From: Amycolatopsis saalfeldensis
Lineage (GTDB): Bacteria > Actinomycetota > Actinomycetes > Mycobacteriales > Pseudonocardiaceae
DNA: 64,000 nucleotides
Reading direction: 5' to 3'
NCBI RefSeq assembly: GCF_900110575.1
Contig: NZ_FOEF01000001.1
Location: 868,001-932,000, forward strand
Both the position numbers and the translations under genes were made by a program. This document shows positions 56,109 through 64,000 of the stretch, one piece after another (position 1 is the first letter of the stretch; each line of letters begins with the position of its first letter). The notes beneath the pieces were generated by a model. That model saw nothing but the letters and a program-made list of their open reading frames with translations. It was not told the origin of the DNA and searched no databases.

Positions 56109-56951
56109 TCAGACCTGTGCGGCCAGCCGCGCGAAGTCGTGCACGTCCAGCTGCTCACCGCGGGTCCGCGGGTCGATGCCCGCGGCGGTGAGCAGCTCGC
56201 CCGCGCGGTCGGCGGACCCGGCCCAGCCCGCCAGCGCGGCCCGCAAAGTCTTGCGGCGCTGGGAGAACGCGGCGTCCACGAGGTCGAACAGGGTCTTGCG
56301 GTCGACGTCGGTCACCGGCGTCTCGGCCCGTTCGAAGGAGACCAGCGCCGAGTCGACGTTCGGGACCGGCCAGAAGACGTTGCGGGGCACGGCGGCCACC
56401 TTGCGGGCCGGGCCGTACCAGGCGAGCTTCACGCTCGGCACGCCGTAGATGCGGCTGCCGGGGCCCGCGGCCATCCGGTCGGCCACCTCGGTCTGGACCA
56501 TCACCAGCCCCCGCCGCAGCGAGGGCAGCTCGGCCAGCAGGTGCAGCACCACGGGCACCGCGACGTTGTACGGCAGGTTCGCGACCAGCGACACGGGCGC
56601 GGCCGGCAGATCGGCGGCCCGCACGCGCAAGGCGTCCGCGCCGAACACGGAAAGGCGTTCGGCCGCTTCGGGGGCCCGCTCCGCCGCCGTCCGCGGCAGG
56701 CGCTCGGCCAGCACGGGATCGATTTCGACGGCGACGACGTCCGCGCCCGAAGCCAGCAGCCCCAGGGTCAGCGAGCCGAGCCCGGGCCCGACTTCGAGGA
56801 CGACATCGCCCGCGCCCACCCCGGCCAGTTCGACGATGCGGCGAACCGTGTTGGGGTCGTGCACGAAGTTCTGCCCGAGCTTCTTCGTCGGGCGGACGTC
56901 GAGCTCGGCCGCCATCCCGCGGATCTCGGCAGGCCCCAGCAGTTCAACCAC
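56109..56951 (-). CDS. rsmA: 16S rRNA dimethyladenosine methyltransferase
   Basis: 280 residues (KsgA). Motifs: [21 protein letters not shown]-binding [12 protein letters not shown] and catalytic [10 protein letters not shown], then [12 protein letters not shown]. It dimethylates two adenosines near the 3' end of 16S rRNA. Preceded by rpfB with 38 bases between, as is normal in actinobacteria. Confidence 0.96.
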   Translation of the reverse strand: MVELLGPAEIRGMAAELDVRPTKKLGQNFVHDPNTVRRIVELAGVGAGDVVLEVGPGLGSLTLGLLASGADVVAVEIDPVLAERLPRTAAERAPEAAERLSVFGADALRVRAADLPAAPVSLVANLPYNVAVPVVLHLLAELPSLRRGLVMVQTEVADRMAAGPGSRIYGVPSVKLAWYGPARKVAAVPRNVFWPVPNVDSALVSFERAETPVTDVDRKTLFDLVDAAFSQRRKTLRAALAGWAGSADRAGELLTAAGIDPRTRGEQLDVHDFARLAAQV

Positions 56952-56989
56952 CGGGAGAGCCTACCGAGCCGTGGGTACGGGAGCGGAAC

Positions 56990-58453
56990 TCAGGCCTTCT
57001 TGCCGCAGACCGGCCAGGCGCTGTAGTCGCCACGGGCGTCGTGGACCTTCTGGGCGATCGCGATCTGCTGGGCGCGGCTGGCCTGGTGCGGGTAGGCCGC
57101 GTACTGGTCGCCGCCGTAGGCGTCCCAGGTGCTCTTGTTGAACTGGAGGCCGCCGTAGTAGCCGTTGCCGGTGTTGGCGGCCCAGTTGCCGGTCGCCTCG
57201 CACTGCGCGATGCGGTCCCAGGCGGAGCCGTCGCCGATCGCCGGGTCGGCGGGCTTCATGGTGCCGACCTTGATGATCTTCGGCTTGGCCTGCACCAGGA
57301 CCTGCTCGGAGACCTGCTCGCGCGAGATCTCTTCGCCGTTCTTCTTGGTGACCTTGTAGGTGACCATCTTCTGGCCCGGGGTGCCCGGGTCCACGACGGT
57401 GGTCTTGCCCTTCTCCAAGGTCGGGTCGTCGGACTGCTGCACGTCCGGGTCGATGGTCTCCTGCTGGTTGACCATCGAGACGCCCATGCGGCTCACGTGG
57501 ACTTCAGCGCCGTCCTTGAGCGTGACGTCCAGACCACCTTCGACGGCGTCGTCCGGGCCGAGGTTCATCTTGAGGTCGGAGACGAACTCCTTGGTGGTCA
57601 CCGCGTTGCTGGTGACCTTCTTCGGGGCGTTCGTGCCGTCGTAGAGCGTGATGTGCTTGAGGGTCTTGACCTGGACGGTGGAGCCCTCCAGCGGCAGCTG
57701 GCCGCTGGCCGGCATCGAGGTCCAGGCGCCCTTGGCGACCAGGTCGGCCATGCCCAGCTGGGTCATCGCGTCGCCGAGGCTGCTCGCGCGGACCCACGAG
57801 GGGCGCGAGACGCCGTCGACGACCAGGTTCAGCTGGCGGCCGCGCTCGAGCTTGATGACGCCGCCGTCGCCGACCGCGGCCTGCGGGGAGGGCGAGAGCG
57901 AGTCGTGCGCGCCGACCGAAAGGCCGGCGTCCTGGAGGACCTCGCCCACGGTGTCGCCGTAGCTGTGCACCGTGCGCTGCTGGCCGTCGACGTCGACCGT
58001 GACGCTCTTGTTCATCGCCAGCGCGGCGGCGCCACCGCCACCGCCGACGGTGATCAGCACGGCCAGCACGGCGCCCTTGAGGAACCGGCGCTTCCAGGTG
58101 CGGGTGGCCTCGATGAGGCCTTCCTCGACGGCGACCTTCTGGGTCTGCGGCGTCGCGGTGCGGTCCTCGGCCACCTCGTCCGGCAGGACGAGCGGCGGGA
58201 GCATCGTGGTCTCGGCATTGATCAGCCGGATCAGCTCGTCGACGTCGACGTCGATCTCGGCCATCAGCGTGTCGGCGTCCGGGCCCAGCGCCGCGAGCAC
58301 GTCCTGCTGGGTCACGTACAGCTCGTCAGAGAAGTCCAGATGCCCGTACGCGGTGTCTTCGAGTTCGCGGTCGAGCACGGCCACCGAGCCGGCGGAAGCG
58401 AAGAAGGTGTCCTCGGCCCTATGGCGCGAGCCACCCTGCCTACTACCAGTCAC
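56990..58453 (-). CDS. rpfB: Resuscitation-promoting factor RpfB
   Basis: 487 residues: a long ~120-residue cytoplasmic N-terminus, one membrane anchor (KGAVLAVLITVGGGGGAAAL), three DUF348 repeats, a G5 domain (TVVDPGTPGQKMVTYKVTK...) and a C-terminal lytic-transglycosylase-like Rpf domain. The catalytic Glu is in RIAQCEATGNW; the YYGGLQFNKSTWDAYGG block is intact. It cuts peptidoglycan to wake dormant cells. The GTG start at 58453 has GGGAA upstream; frame extension to 58543 lacks a ribosome-binding site. A long leader precedes it. Confidence 0.93.
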   Translation of the reverse strand: MTGSRQGGSRHRAEDTFFASAGSVAVLDRELEDTAYGHLDFSDELYVTQQDVLAALGPDADTLMAEIDVDVDELIRLINAETTMLPPLVLPDEVAEDRTATPQTQKVAVEEGLIEATRTWKRRFLKGAVLAVLITVGGGGGAAALAMNKSVTVDVDGQQRTVHSYGDTVGEVLQDAGLSVGAHDSLSPSPQAAVGDGGVIKLERGRQLNLVVDGVSRPSWVRASSLGDAMTQLGMADLVAKGAWTSMPASGQLPLEGSTVQVKTLKHITLYDGTNAPKKVTSNAVTTKEFVSDLKMNLGPDDAVEGGLDVTLKDGAEVHVSRMGVSMVNQQETIDPDVQQSDDPTLEKGKTTVVDPGTPGQKMVTYKVTKKNGEEISREQVSEQVLVQAKPKIIKVGTMKPADPAIGDGSAWDRIAQCEATGNWAANTGNGYYGGLQFNKSTWDAYGGDQYAAYPHQASRAQQIAIAQKVHDARGDYSAWPVCGKKA

Positions 58454-58787
58454 TTGGGTCGTTCCCTTTCCCAGGACAGTCGCGTTTCCGCGACCGAACC
58501 TTCGTCGCGACGCGCCATACGGCGCGCCTCTCAAGTCCGACACCCCCAGTCAGCGCCATCGTCACGGGTCCGAGTCGTACCAACCTCGGTCCCGCTTCCC
58601 CGACGTGCACTGACGTGACTGTGGGCGTATCAGCCGGTTCCGCTTCGGCGGCACCGACCGGCACGATCACGGGACAGTAACGGAGGTCGGCGGGTTGCGC
58701 AAACACCCCCCGGAGTGTCGTGACCCGCGTCACTCATCAGGTGGACGAACAGGAGAACCCGAACGTCGCAATGTGTTGAACCCGTTG
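58454..58787 (-). promoter_or_regulatory. Long, probably structured leader of rpfB
   Basis: About 330 bases between tatD and rpfB on the minus strand hold no gene but have several GC-rich complementary stretches, such as GCCGGT...ACCGGC and GTCGGG...CGAC. rpf genes of actinobacteria are often controlled by c-di-AMP (ydaO/yuaA) riboswitches, and fragments like GUCGGGGA and GGAACC recall that class, but I cannot fold it well enough to claim it. Confidence 0.4.
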
Positions 58788-59624
58788 TCACGCTGGGGAA
58801 CCGCCGGTCAGCCGGAAGACGCGTTCGGCAGTGGTCCGGACCGCTTCGGCGACTTCGTGGACGCCTTCGCCCCTCAGCGCCGCGAGGTGCCGGACGGTGT
58901 AGGCCGCGCAGTAGGGCTCGTTCGGCCGCCCACGGAACGGGTGGGGCGTCAGGAACGGCGCGTCCGTCTCGGCGAGGTACTGGCCCGCCGGGCAGATCCG
59001 CGCCGCCTCGTGAAGGCCGCGCGCGTTCTTGAACGTGACGGTGCCGGCGAAGGACAACACGTAGCCGGCATCGATGCAGCGGCGCGCGATGTGCTCGTCG
59101 CCGGAGAAGCAGTGGAAGACGACGTCGTCCGGAGCGCCCTCTTCGTCCAGGATGCGCAGGACGTCCTCGTGCGCTTCGCGGTCGTGGATCATCAGCGGCT
59201 TGCCCACGCGCTTGGCGAGGTCGATGTGCCAGCGGAACGCGTCCTGCTGGGCGTCGTGCGGCGAGTAGCCCCAGTAGTAGTCGAGGCCGGTCTCGCCGAC
59301 CGCGACCACCCCCGCGGCCTTCGCGAGATGCTCCACTTCGGACCGTTCGGAATCGCCGAAGTCCTTGGTGCGCGTGGGATGTATGGCGACGGCGGCGAAA
59401 ACCCGGGTGTCCCAGGTGGACGCGTCGGCGGCCCACTGGGCCGAGGCGAGGTCGTCGGCGACCGTGATCACCCGCGCGACGCCGGCCCGCTCGGCCCGGT
59501 CGACCATGGCCGTCACGTCGGCCGCGGTGACGGCGCCGCACGCGTCGAGGTGGGTGTGGGCGTCCACGACCGAGGCCGGCAGGCGGTCCGGGATCGGCGG
59601 CAGTTCACGCTTCTCGTCACCCAT
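58788..59624 (-). CDS. tatD: TatD-family metal-dependent DNase
   Basis: 278 residues of the amidohydrolase-like TatD barrel: VDAHTHLD, GETGLDYYW, PLMIHDREAHED, VVFHCFSG and LAETDAPFL for metal binding and catalysis. It is a 3'-5' exonuclease in relatives. It follows metG, 62 bases away, with the palindromic repeat in the gap. Confidence 0.93.
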   Translation of the reverse strand: MGDEKRELPPIPDRLPASVVDAHTHLDACGAVTAADVTAMVDRAERAGVARVITVADDLASAQWAADASTWDTRVFAAVAIHPTRTKDFGDSERSEVEHLAKAAGVVAVGETGLDYYWGYSPHDAQQDAFRWHIDLAKRVGKPLMIHDREAHEDVLRILDEEGAPDDVVFHCFSGDEHIARRCIDAGYVLSFAGTVTFKNARGLHEAARICPAGQYLAETDAPFLTPHPFRGRPNEPYCAAYTVRHLAALRGEGVHEVAEAVRTTAERVFRLTGGSPA

Positions 59625-59637
59625 GGCGCCGAAGATA

Positions 59638-59683
59638 CTCGTGGGTGTTCACGCCGGTTCTCACCGGCTTGAACACCCACGAG
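59638..59683. repeat. Dispersed palindromic element, copy 3
   Basis: CTCGTGGGTGTTCA and its complement, perfect 14-base arms around a GCCGGT-tct-ACCGGC-like inner stem. Compared with copies 1-2 it has G for A in the left arm and the compensating C for T in the right. It lies between two genes in the same direction. Confidence 0.8.
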
Positions 59684-59686
59684 CCC

Positions 59687-61480
59687 TTATTTGACGATCG
59701 GGGCCCACTCCGGGCCGGTCTCGCCGAGTTCGGGGTCCAGCTTGGTGAACAGCGGCGTCGGCTTCGACAGGGGACGGCCGACCTCGATCGGCTGCGACTC
59801 CCACTTGGCCTGCTCGCCCGCGTAGTCGCCGGTCAGGATCGGGTTGACGCGACCGGGGATGTCGAGGTCCTCGACCTCCTGCAGCTCCGGCTGCGCGGCC
59901 CAGACACCGGTGCCGCCGAGCGCCTCGTGCACCTTCTGCGCCGAATGCGGCAGGAACGGCGTCAGCAGCGTGTTCGCGTCGCTGACCACTTGCAACGCCG
60001 TGTGCAGCACGCTGTCACGCCGGGCGGGGTCGTCCTTGAGCTTCCACGGCTCCTGGTCCGACAGGTACCGGTTGGCGGCCGTGACCACCCGCATCGCCTC
60101 GCTCGAAGCGGCCTTGAAACGCGAGCGCTGCAGATGCGCGCCGGCGGTCTCGAAAGCCTTGCGCGACAACGCCTTCAGCTCCTCGTCGGCGGCCGTCGGC
60201 GCCTCCGGGCGAGGGATGGCGCCCACGTTCTTGTGCGCCATCGAGATCGACCGGTTGACCAGGTTGCCCCACTCGTTGGCCAGCTCGAAGTTGGTGCGGC
60301 GCACGAACTCGTCCCAGGTGAAGTCGGTGTCCTGGGTCTCCGGGCCGGCCGCCGAGATGAAGTAGCGCAGCGCGTCCGGGCCGTACTCGCGCAGGAAGTC
60401 GTGCACGTAGATGACCGTGCCGCGCGAGGTGGAGAACTTCGAGCCGCTCATGGTGAGGAACTCGCTGGACACGATCTCGTCCGGCAGCCGCAGCCTGCCG
60501 TACTTGCCGGGATCGCCGCCGCGATCGCCCTCGCCGTTGTGGCCGAGCAGCAGCGCGGGCCAGATCTGGGCGTGGAAGGTGATGTTGTCCTTGCCCATGA
60601 AGTAGTAAGCGCGGGCGTCCGGGTTGGTCCACCACTCCTGCCACGCTTCCGGGTTGCCCGAGCGCCGGGCCCACTCGACGCTGGCCGAGAAGTAGCCGAT
60701 CACCGCGTCGAACCAGACGTAGAACCGCTTCATCGGCTGGTCGCTCCAGCCGTCGAGGGGGATCTTCACGCCCCAGTCGAGGTCACGCGTGATCGGGCGG
60801 GGCCGCATGTCGTCGATCAGGTTGCGGGTGAAGTTGAGGACGTTCGGGCGCCACTCGGTCTTGGTCGCCAGCCAGTCGCCGAGGACCTTGGTGAACGCGG
60901 GCAGGTCGAGGAAGTAGTGCTCGGTCTCGACGAACTTCGGCGTCTCGCCGTTGATCCGCGACTTCGGGTTGATCAGCTCCGCGGCGTCGAGCTGGTTGCC
61001 GCAGTTGTCGCACTGGTCGCCGCGCGCGCCGTCGTAGCCGCAGATCGGGCAGGTGCCCTCGACGTAGCGGTCCGGCAGCGTCCGGCCCGTGGACGGGCTG
61101 ATCGCGCCGCGCGTGGTCTTCGGGATCACGTAGCCGTTGCGGTTGAGCGCCAGGAAGATCTGCTGCGTCACCTCGGCGTGGTTGCCGGTCGAGGTGCGGG
61201 TGAACAGGTCGTAGGACAGGCCGAGCCCGCGCAGGTCCTCGTCGATCTGGCGGGTGTACTTGTCCGCGGTCTGCTGCGGGGTCAGGCCCTCCTTGTCGGC
61301 CTGGACGGTGATCGGGGTGCCGTGCTCGTCGGTCCCGGACACCATGAGCACCCGGTTGCCGGCCATTCGCTGGTAGCGGGAGAAGACGTCGGACGGGACG
61401 CCGAATCCGGATACGTGGCCGATGTGGCGGGGCCCGTTGGCGTAGGGCCAGGCCACCGCTGTCAACACAGGGGTGCTCAT
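59687..61480 (-). CDS. metG: Methionyl-tRNA synthetase
   Basis: 597 residues, class Ia. HIGH motif in [10 protein letters not shown], zinc knuckle [22 protein letters not shown] variant KFSTSRG in [10 protein letters not shown] and anticodon-binding helices at the C-terminus. There is no C-terminal EMAP-like tRNA-binding extension. It charges tRNA-Met. ATG at 61480. Confidence 0.96.
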   Translation of the reverse strand: MSTPVLTAVAWPYANGPRHIGHVSGFGVPSDVFSRYQRMAGNRVLMVSGTDEHGTPITVQADKEGLTPQQTADKYTRQIDEDLRGLGLSYDLFTRTSTGNHAEVTQQIFLALNRNGYVIPKTTRGAISPSTGRTLPDRYVEGTCPICGYDGARGDQCDNCGNQLDAAELINPKSRINGETPKFVETEHYFLDLPAFTKVLGDWLATKTEWRPNVLNFTRNLIDDMRPRPITRDLDWGVKIPLDGWSDQPMKRFYVWFDAVIGYFSASVEWARRSGNPEAWQEWWTNPDARAYYFMGKDNITFHAQIWPALLLGHNGEGDRGGDPGKYGRLRLPDEIVSSEFLTMSGSKFSTSRGTVIYVHDFLREYGPDALRYFISAAGPETQDTDFTWDEFVRRTNFELANEWGNLVNRSISMAHKNVGAIPRPEAPTAADEELKALSRKAFETAGAHLQRSRFKAASSEAMRVVTAANRYLSDQEPWKLKDDPARRDSVLHTALQVVSDANTLLTPFLPHSAQKVHEALGGTGVWAAQPELQEVEDLDIPGRVNPILTGDYAGEQAKWESQPIEVGRPLSKPTPLFTKLDPELGETGPEWAPIVK

Positions 61481-61542
61481 ACCTGTTTAGGTTACGGAAG
61501 CGGTCCACGGCGTTTCGTGGCCGGTCCGTGAAGGGAGAACGG

Positions 61543-62136
61543 GTGTCGGCGACGCGTCTGCTCGTGCTCGGGGTCGTGCGGATGTACGGCCGGGCGCACG
61601 GCTATCAGGTGCGGCGGGAGCTGCTGTCCTGGTCCGCGGACAAGTGGGCGAACGTGCAGCCCGGCTCGATCTACCACGCGCTGAAGAAGATGACCGCGGA
61701 GCACCTGCTGGAGCAGGTCGAGGTGGAACCGGGCGACAGCGGCCCGGACCGCGTGGCCTACCGGCTCACCGCCGACGGCGACCACGAGTTCCGGGTGCTG
61801 CTGGCGCGGGCGCTGGCCGACGCGCCGATGAGCCGCCCGGAGATGGGCGCCGCGGTCAGCCTGATGCCCGCGCTGTCCCGCAAGCACGCCCTCACCCTGC
61901 TGCGGAAACGGCTGGTGGACTTCGAGGCCGAGGCGAAGCAGTCCCGGATGCTCATCGACAACGGGGAGGACTGGGGCAAGGCGGCGCACGTGAGCGAGCT
62001 GTTCCGGCTGTGGTCCGGGATCGCCGACACGAGCCACGAATGGCTCATCGGCCTGATCGCCCGGCTCGAGGCGGGCGAATACGTGATGGCCGACGATCCG
62101 GGCTCGTCGTTCGGCAGCCCGCCGGAAACCGAGTAA
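61543..62136 (+). CDS. PadR-family transcriptional regulator
   Basis: 197 residues with PadR winged helix (LLVLGVVRMYGRAHGYQVRRELL...VQPGSIYHALKKM) and the Vir-type C-terminal dimerisation region. The GTG at 61543 has GGGAG five bases upstream; an earlier GTG at 61528 is less favoured. It lies before, and likely represses, the DrrAB-type exporter through two palindromes in the intervening gap. Confidence 0.9.
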   Translation: MSATRLLVLGVVRMYGRAHGYQVRRELLSWSADKWANVQPGSIYHALKKMTAEHLLEQVEVEPGDSGPDRVAYRLTADGDHEFRVLLARALADAPMSRPEMGAAVSLMPALSRKHALTLLRKRLVDFEAEAKQSRMLIDNGEDWGKAAHVSELFRLWSGIADTSHEWLIGLIARLEAGEYVMADDPGSSFGSPPETE

Positions 62137-62149
62137 TCAAGTTTGACTA
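62134..62149. promoter_or_regulatory. PadR operator candidate, site A
   Basis: TAATCAAGTTTGACTA overlaps the PadR stop codon. It is a variant of site B (TAGTCAAACTTGACTA), 51 bases on, with TCAA/TTGA half sites. Confidence 0.55.
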
Positions 62150-62184
62150 GTGCCGCCCTCCTCGGGCACAGTGTGGTCTTCGAT

Positions 62185-62200
62185 TAGTCAAACTTGACTA
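62185..62200. promoter_or_regulatory. PadR operator candidate, site B
   Basis: TAGTCAA-AC-TTGACTA is a perfect 16-base palindrome 29 bases before the exporter ATPase start. It probably overlaps the promoter, and with site A could allow looping repression. Confidence 0.65.
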
Positions 62201-62228
62201 GTTGATCACTGGGAGGAGAGGGGTTCGC

Positions 62229-63224
62229 ATGATCACGGCACGTGGTCTCGAGCGGCGGTTCCGCCGCAAGGGCCGCAGCGGTGGTGAGGTGCACGCGGTC
62301 AAGGGGGTCGACCTCGATGTCGAGGCCGGCGAGCTGGTGGGGTTCCTCGGTCCGAACGGGGCCGGCAAGACCACCACGCTGCGCATGCTCACCACGCTGC
62401 TGAAGCCGTCCGCGGGGACGGCGACCGTCGGCGGGCACGACCTGCTGGCCGACCCGCTGGGGGTCCGGCGCAACATCGGCTACGTCGCGCAGGGCGGCGG
62501 CTCGGCGCCGGAGAGCCGGGTCGACGAGGAAATCGAGCTGCAGGGCCGGTTGTACGGCATGAGCAAGGCCGACGTGCACGCACGCGGCGCCCTGCTGGCC
62601 GAGCAGCTCGACCTGGCCGGCCTCGGCGGCCGGCTGACCAAAACACTGTCCGGCGGCCAGCGGCGGCGGCTCGACATCGTCCTCGGGCTGGTGCACAGCC
62701 CCGGGCTGGTCTTCCTCGACGAGCCGTCCACCGGGCTCGACCCGCAGAGCCGGGCGAACCTGTGGGACCACATCCGCCGGCTGCGCGCGGAGCACGGGGT
62801 CACGATCTTCCTGACCACGCACTACCTCGACGAGGCCGACGCGCTGGCCGACCGGCTGATCGTGATCGACGACGGCCGCATCGTCGCCGAGGGCACCCCG
62901 GACTCGCTCAAGGCCCGCGTTTCCGGCGACGGCGTGGTGGTCGGCGTCGAGCCCGAGGTGACGTCCGCGGCCGCGGACATCGCCCGGCAGCTCACCGGCG
63001 CGCACGACTTCGACGTCGAGGACGGCCTGATCCGGTTCCGCGTGCCACGCGGTGACACGGCCATGCCGGAGCTGCTGCGCGCGCTCGACGCGAAGGACAT
63101 CGTGATGTCGTCGATCCAGGTCACCCGGCCGACGCTCGACGACGTGTTCCTCACGCTCACCGGGCGCTCGCTGCGCGACGCCGAGCAGGGCGCGGCCCAG
63201 CCGGAGGTGACCCATGTTGCGTGA
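62229..63224 (+). CDS. DrrA-type drug exporter ATPase
   Basis: 331 residues: Walker A GPNGAGKTT, signature LSGGQRRRLD, Walker B LVFLDEPSTGLDP, switch His in LTTHYLDEAD, and the DrrA C-terminal domain with RPTLDDVFLTLTGRSLRD at the end. GGAGGAG lies upstream of the ATG. It pairs with the overlapping permease to export a drug or antibiotic. Confidence 0.93.
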   Translation: MITARGLERRFRRKGRSGGEVHAVKGVDLDVEAGELVGFLGPNGAGKTTTLRMLTTLLKPSAGTATVGGHDLLADPLGVRRNIGYVAQGGGSAPESRVDEEIELQGRLYGMSKADVHARGALLAEQLDLAGLGGRLTKTLSGGQRRRLDIVLGLVHSPGLVFLDEPSTGLDPQSRANLWDHIRRLRAEHGVTIFLTTHYLDEADALADRLIVIDDGRIVAEGTPDSLKARVSGDGVVVGVEPEVTSAAADIARQLTGAHDFDVEDGLIRFRVPRGDTAMPELLRALDAKDIVMSSIQVTRPTLDDVFLTLTGRSLRDAEQGAAQPEVTHVA

Positions 63225-63978
63225 CACCTGGCTGATCTTCCGGCGGGACATGGTCGGCGCGCTGCGAAACCCGGCCTGGCTGCTGATCGGCATCATGCAA
63301 CCGCTGCTGTACCTCTTCTTCTTCGGGCCGCTTCTGGTGAAGACGCTGAACGCGCAAGGACTGTCCGACGTGGACGGCTGGATGGTGCTGACCCCGGCGC
63401 TGATCGCGCAGCTCGCGCTGTTCGGCAGCTCGTTCGTCGGGTTCTCGCTGCTGGCCGACTACCGCTCCGGCGTGGTCGAGCGGCTGCGCGTGACGCCGGT
63501 CAGCCGCGCGGCCCTGCTGCTGGGGAAGGTGCTGGCCAACGCGTTGCAGGCGGTGGTGCAGTCGATCCTCATCATCGTGCTCGCCTACCTGGTGTTCGAT
63601 CTGAACGCGCCGGTCGGCGGGGTGCTGCTGAGCCTGCTCATCGTGTTCCTGCTGGCGGTGACGCTGGCTTCGTGCTCGTACGCGCTGGCGCTCACGCTGA
63701 AGAGCGAGCAGTCGTTCCCCGCGTTGCTGAACGCGGTGCTGATGCCGCTGCTCCTGCTGTCCGGGATCCTCATCCCGATCACGGCCGGGCTGGCACCGAA
63801 GTGGCTGTACACGATCTCGCAGATCAACCCGTTCCGGCACGTGGTCGACGTGGAGCGCAACAGCTTCCGCGGCGACTTCTCGATGGACGCGCTGTTCACC
63901 GGGAGCGTGGTGGTGCTGGTGATGGCGGTGCTGGCGATCTGGTGGGGCACCCGCACGTTCCAGCGCGAGAACGCCTGA
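63214..63978 (+). CDS. DrrB-type ABC-2 permease
   Basis: 254 residues with six helices. Typical ABC-2 features are LRNPAWLLIGIMQPLLYLFFFGP, VVERLRVTPVSRAALLLGK and the conserved PFRHVVDVERNSFRGDF near the end. Its ATG overlaps the ATPase gene by 11 bases. Membrane half of the PadR-controlled exporter. The final 22 bases of the window show nothing. Confidence 0.92.
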   Translation: MLRDTWLIFRRDMVGALRNPAWLLIGIMQPLLYLFFFGPLLVKTLNAQGLSDVDGWMVLTPALIAQLALFGSSFVGFSLLADYRSGVVERLRVTPVSRAALLLGKVLANALQAVVQSILIIVLAYLVFDLNAPVGGVLLSLLIVFLLAVTLASCSYALALTLKSEQSFPALLNAVLMPLLLLSGILIPITAGLAPKWLYTISQINPFRHVVDVERNSFRGDFSMDALFTGSVVVLVMAVLAIWWGTRTFQRENA

Positions 63979-64000
63979 CCAGCCGGGACACGCCGGGCAC

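Noticed and set aside
58454-58787. Confident c-di-AMP riboswitch call
   Set aside because: The conserved core could not be aligned in full by eye, so it is left as a candidate leader.

Overview
The window is high-GC actinobacterial chromosome. The order metG-tatD-rpfB-rsmA-ispE, the F420-type oxidoreductases, the ECF sigma/zinc anti-sigma pair, the short DivIVA protein and the very GC-rich codon use point to a Pseudonocardiales genome, most probably Amycolatopsis or a close relative. This is an inference from gene content and order, not a search result. There is no phage, IS element or CRISPR array.

Layout. 1-2.1 kb: the 3' end of a DyP-type peroxidase gene, an LLM flavin monooxygenase and a PPOX-family F420 protein. 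2.1-6.2 kb (minus strand): an ECF sigma factor, a membrane-fused zinc-finger anti-sigma protein, an ABC ATPase and two membrane proteins, translationally coupled. 6.6-23.6 kb: a RiPP natural-product cluster. 23.8-31.9 kb: mazG, a SurA-like lipoprotein, mfd, a decayed HxlR regulator and a sugar-dehydrogenase-like lipoprotein. 31.9-37.8 kb: small regulators and enzymes (SDR/MarR pair, isochorismatase-like protein, Nudix protein, desaturase with TetR), tRNA-Gln(UUG) and a diguanylate cyclase. 37.9-48.7 kb: glmU-prs, a TetR/acyl-CoA ligase pair, a secreted lipase, a lipoprotein, rplY-pth and a two-domain DivIVA protein. 49-61.5 kb (mostly minus strand): a fatty-acyl-AMP ligase, an ABC-F protein, ispE, an orphan MetN-like ATPase behind a SAM riboswitch, a TetR/small membrane protein pair, rsmA, rpfB, tatD and metG. 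61.5-64 kb: a PadR regulator with a DrrAB-type exporter.

The RiPP cluster is the most interesting part. Reading right to left, two tiny precursor genes (23560-23209) are followed by a strong hairpin. Then come a P450, two ABC half-transporters (one with a C39 leader peptidase), a cyclodehydratase with fused E1-like and YcaO domains, a SagB/McbC-type azoline dehydrogenase, a split LanB dehydratase (glutamylation and elimination proteins), a DrrAB-type exporter, a DesK/DesR-type two-component system and a 48-residue lysine-rich peptide. A divergent LuxR-type regulator with a non-canonical receiver sits beyond them. The Ser/Thr/Ala-rich cores and this enzyme set fit a linear azole peptide with dehydroamino acids, as in goadsporin. 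No pyridine synthase is present, so it is not a classical thiopeptide. Unusual points are the two precursors with double-glycine-type leaders (VGG and VAA), a transporter pair in which one composite ATP site is degenerate, and the small lysine-rich peptide. A dispersed palindrome occurs three times between genes outside the cluster.
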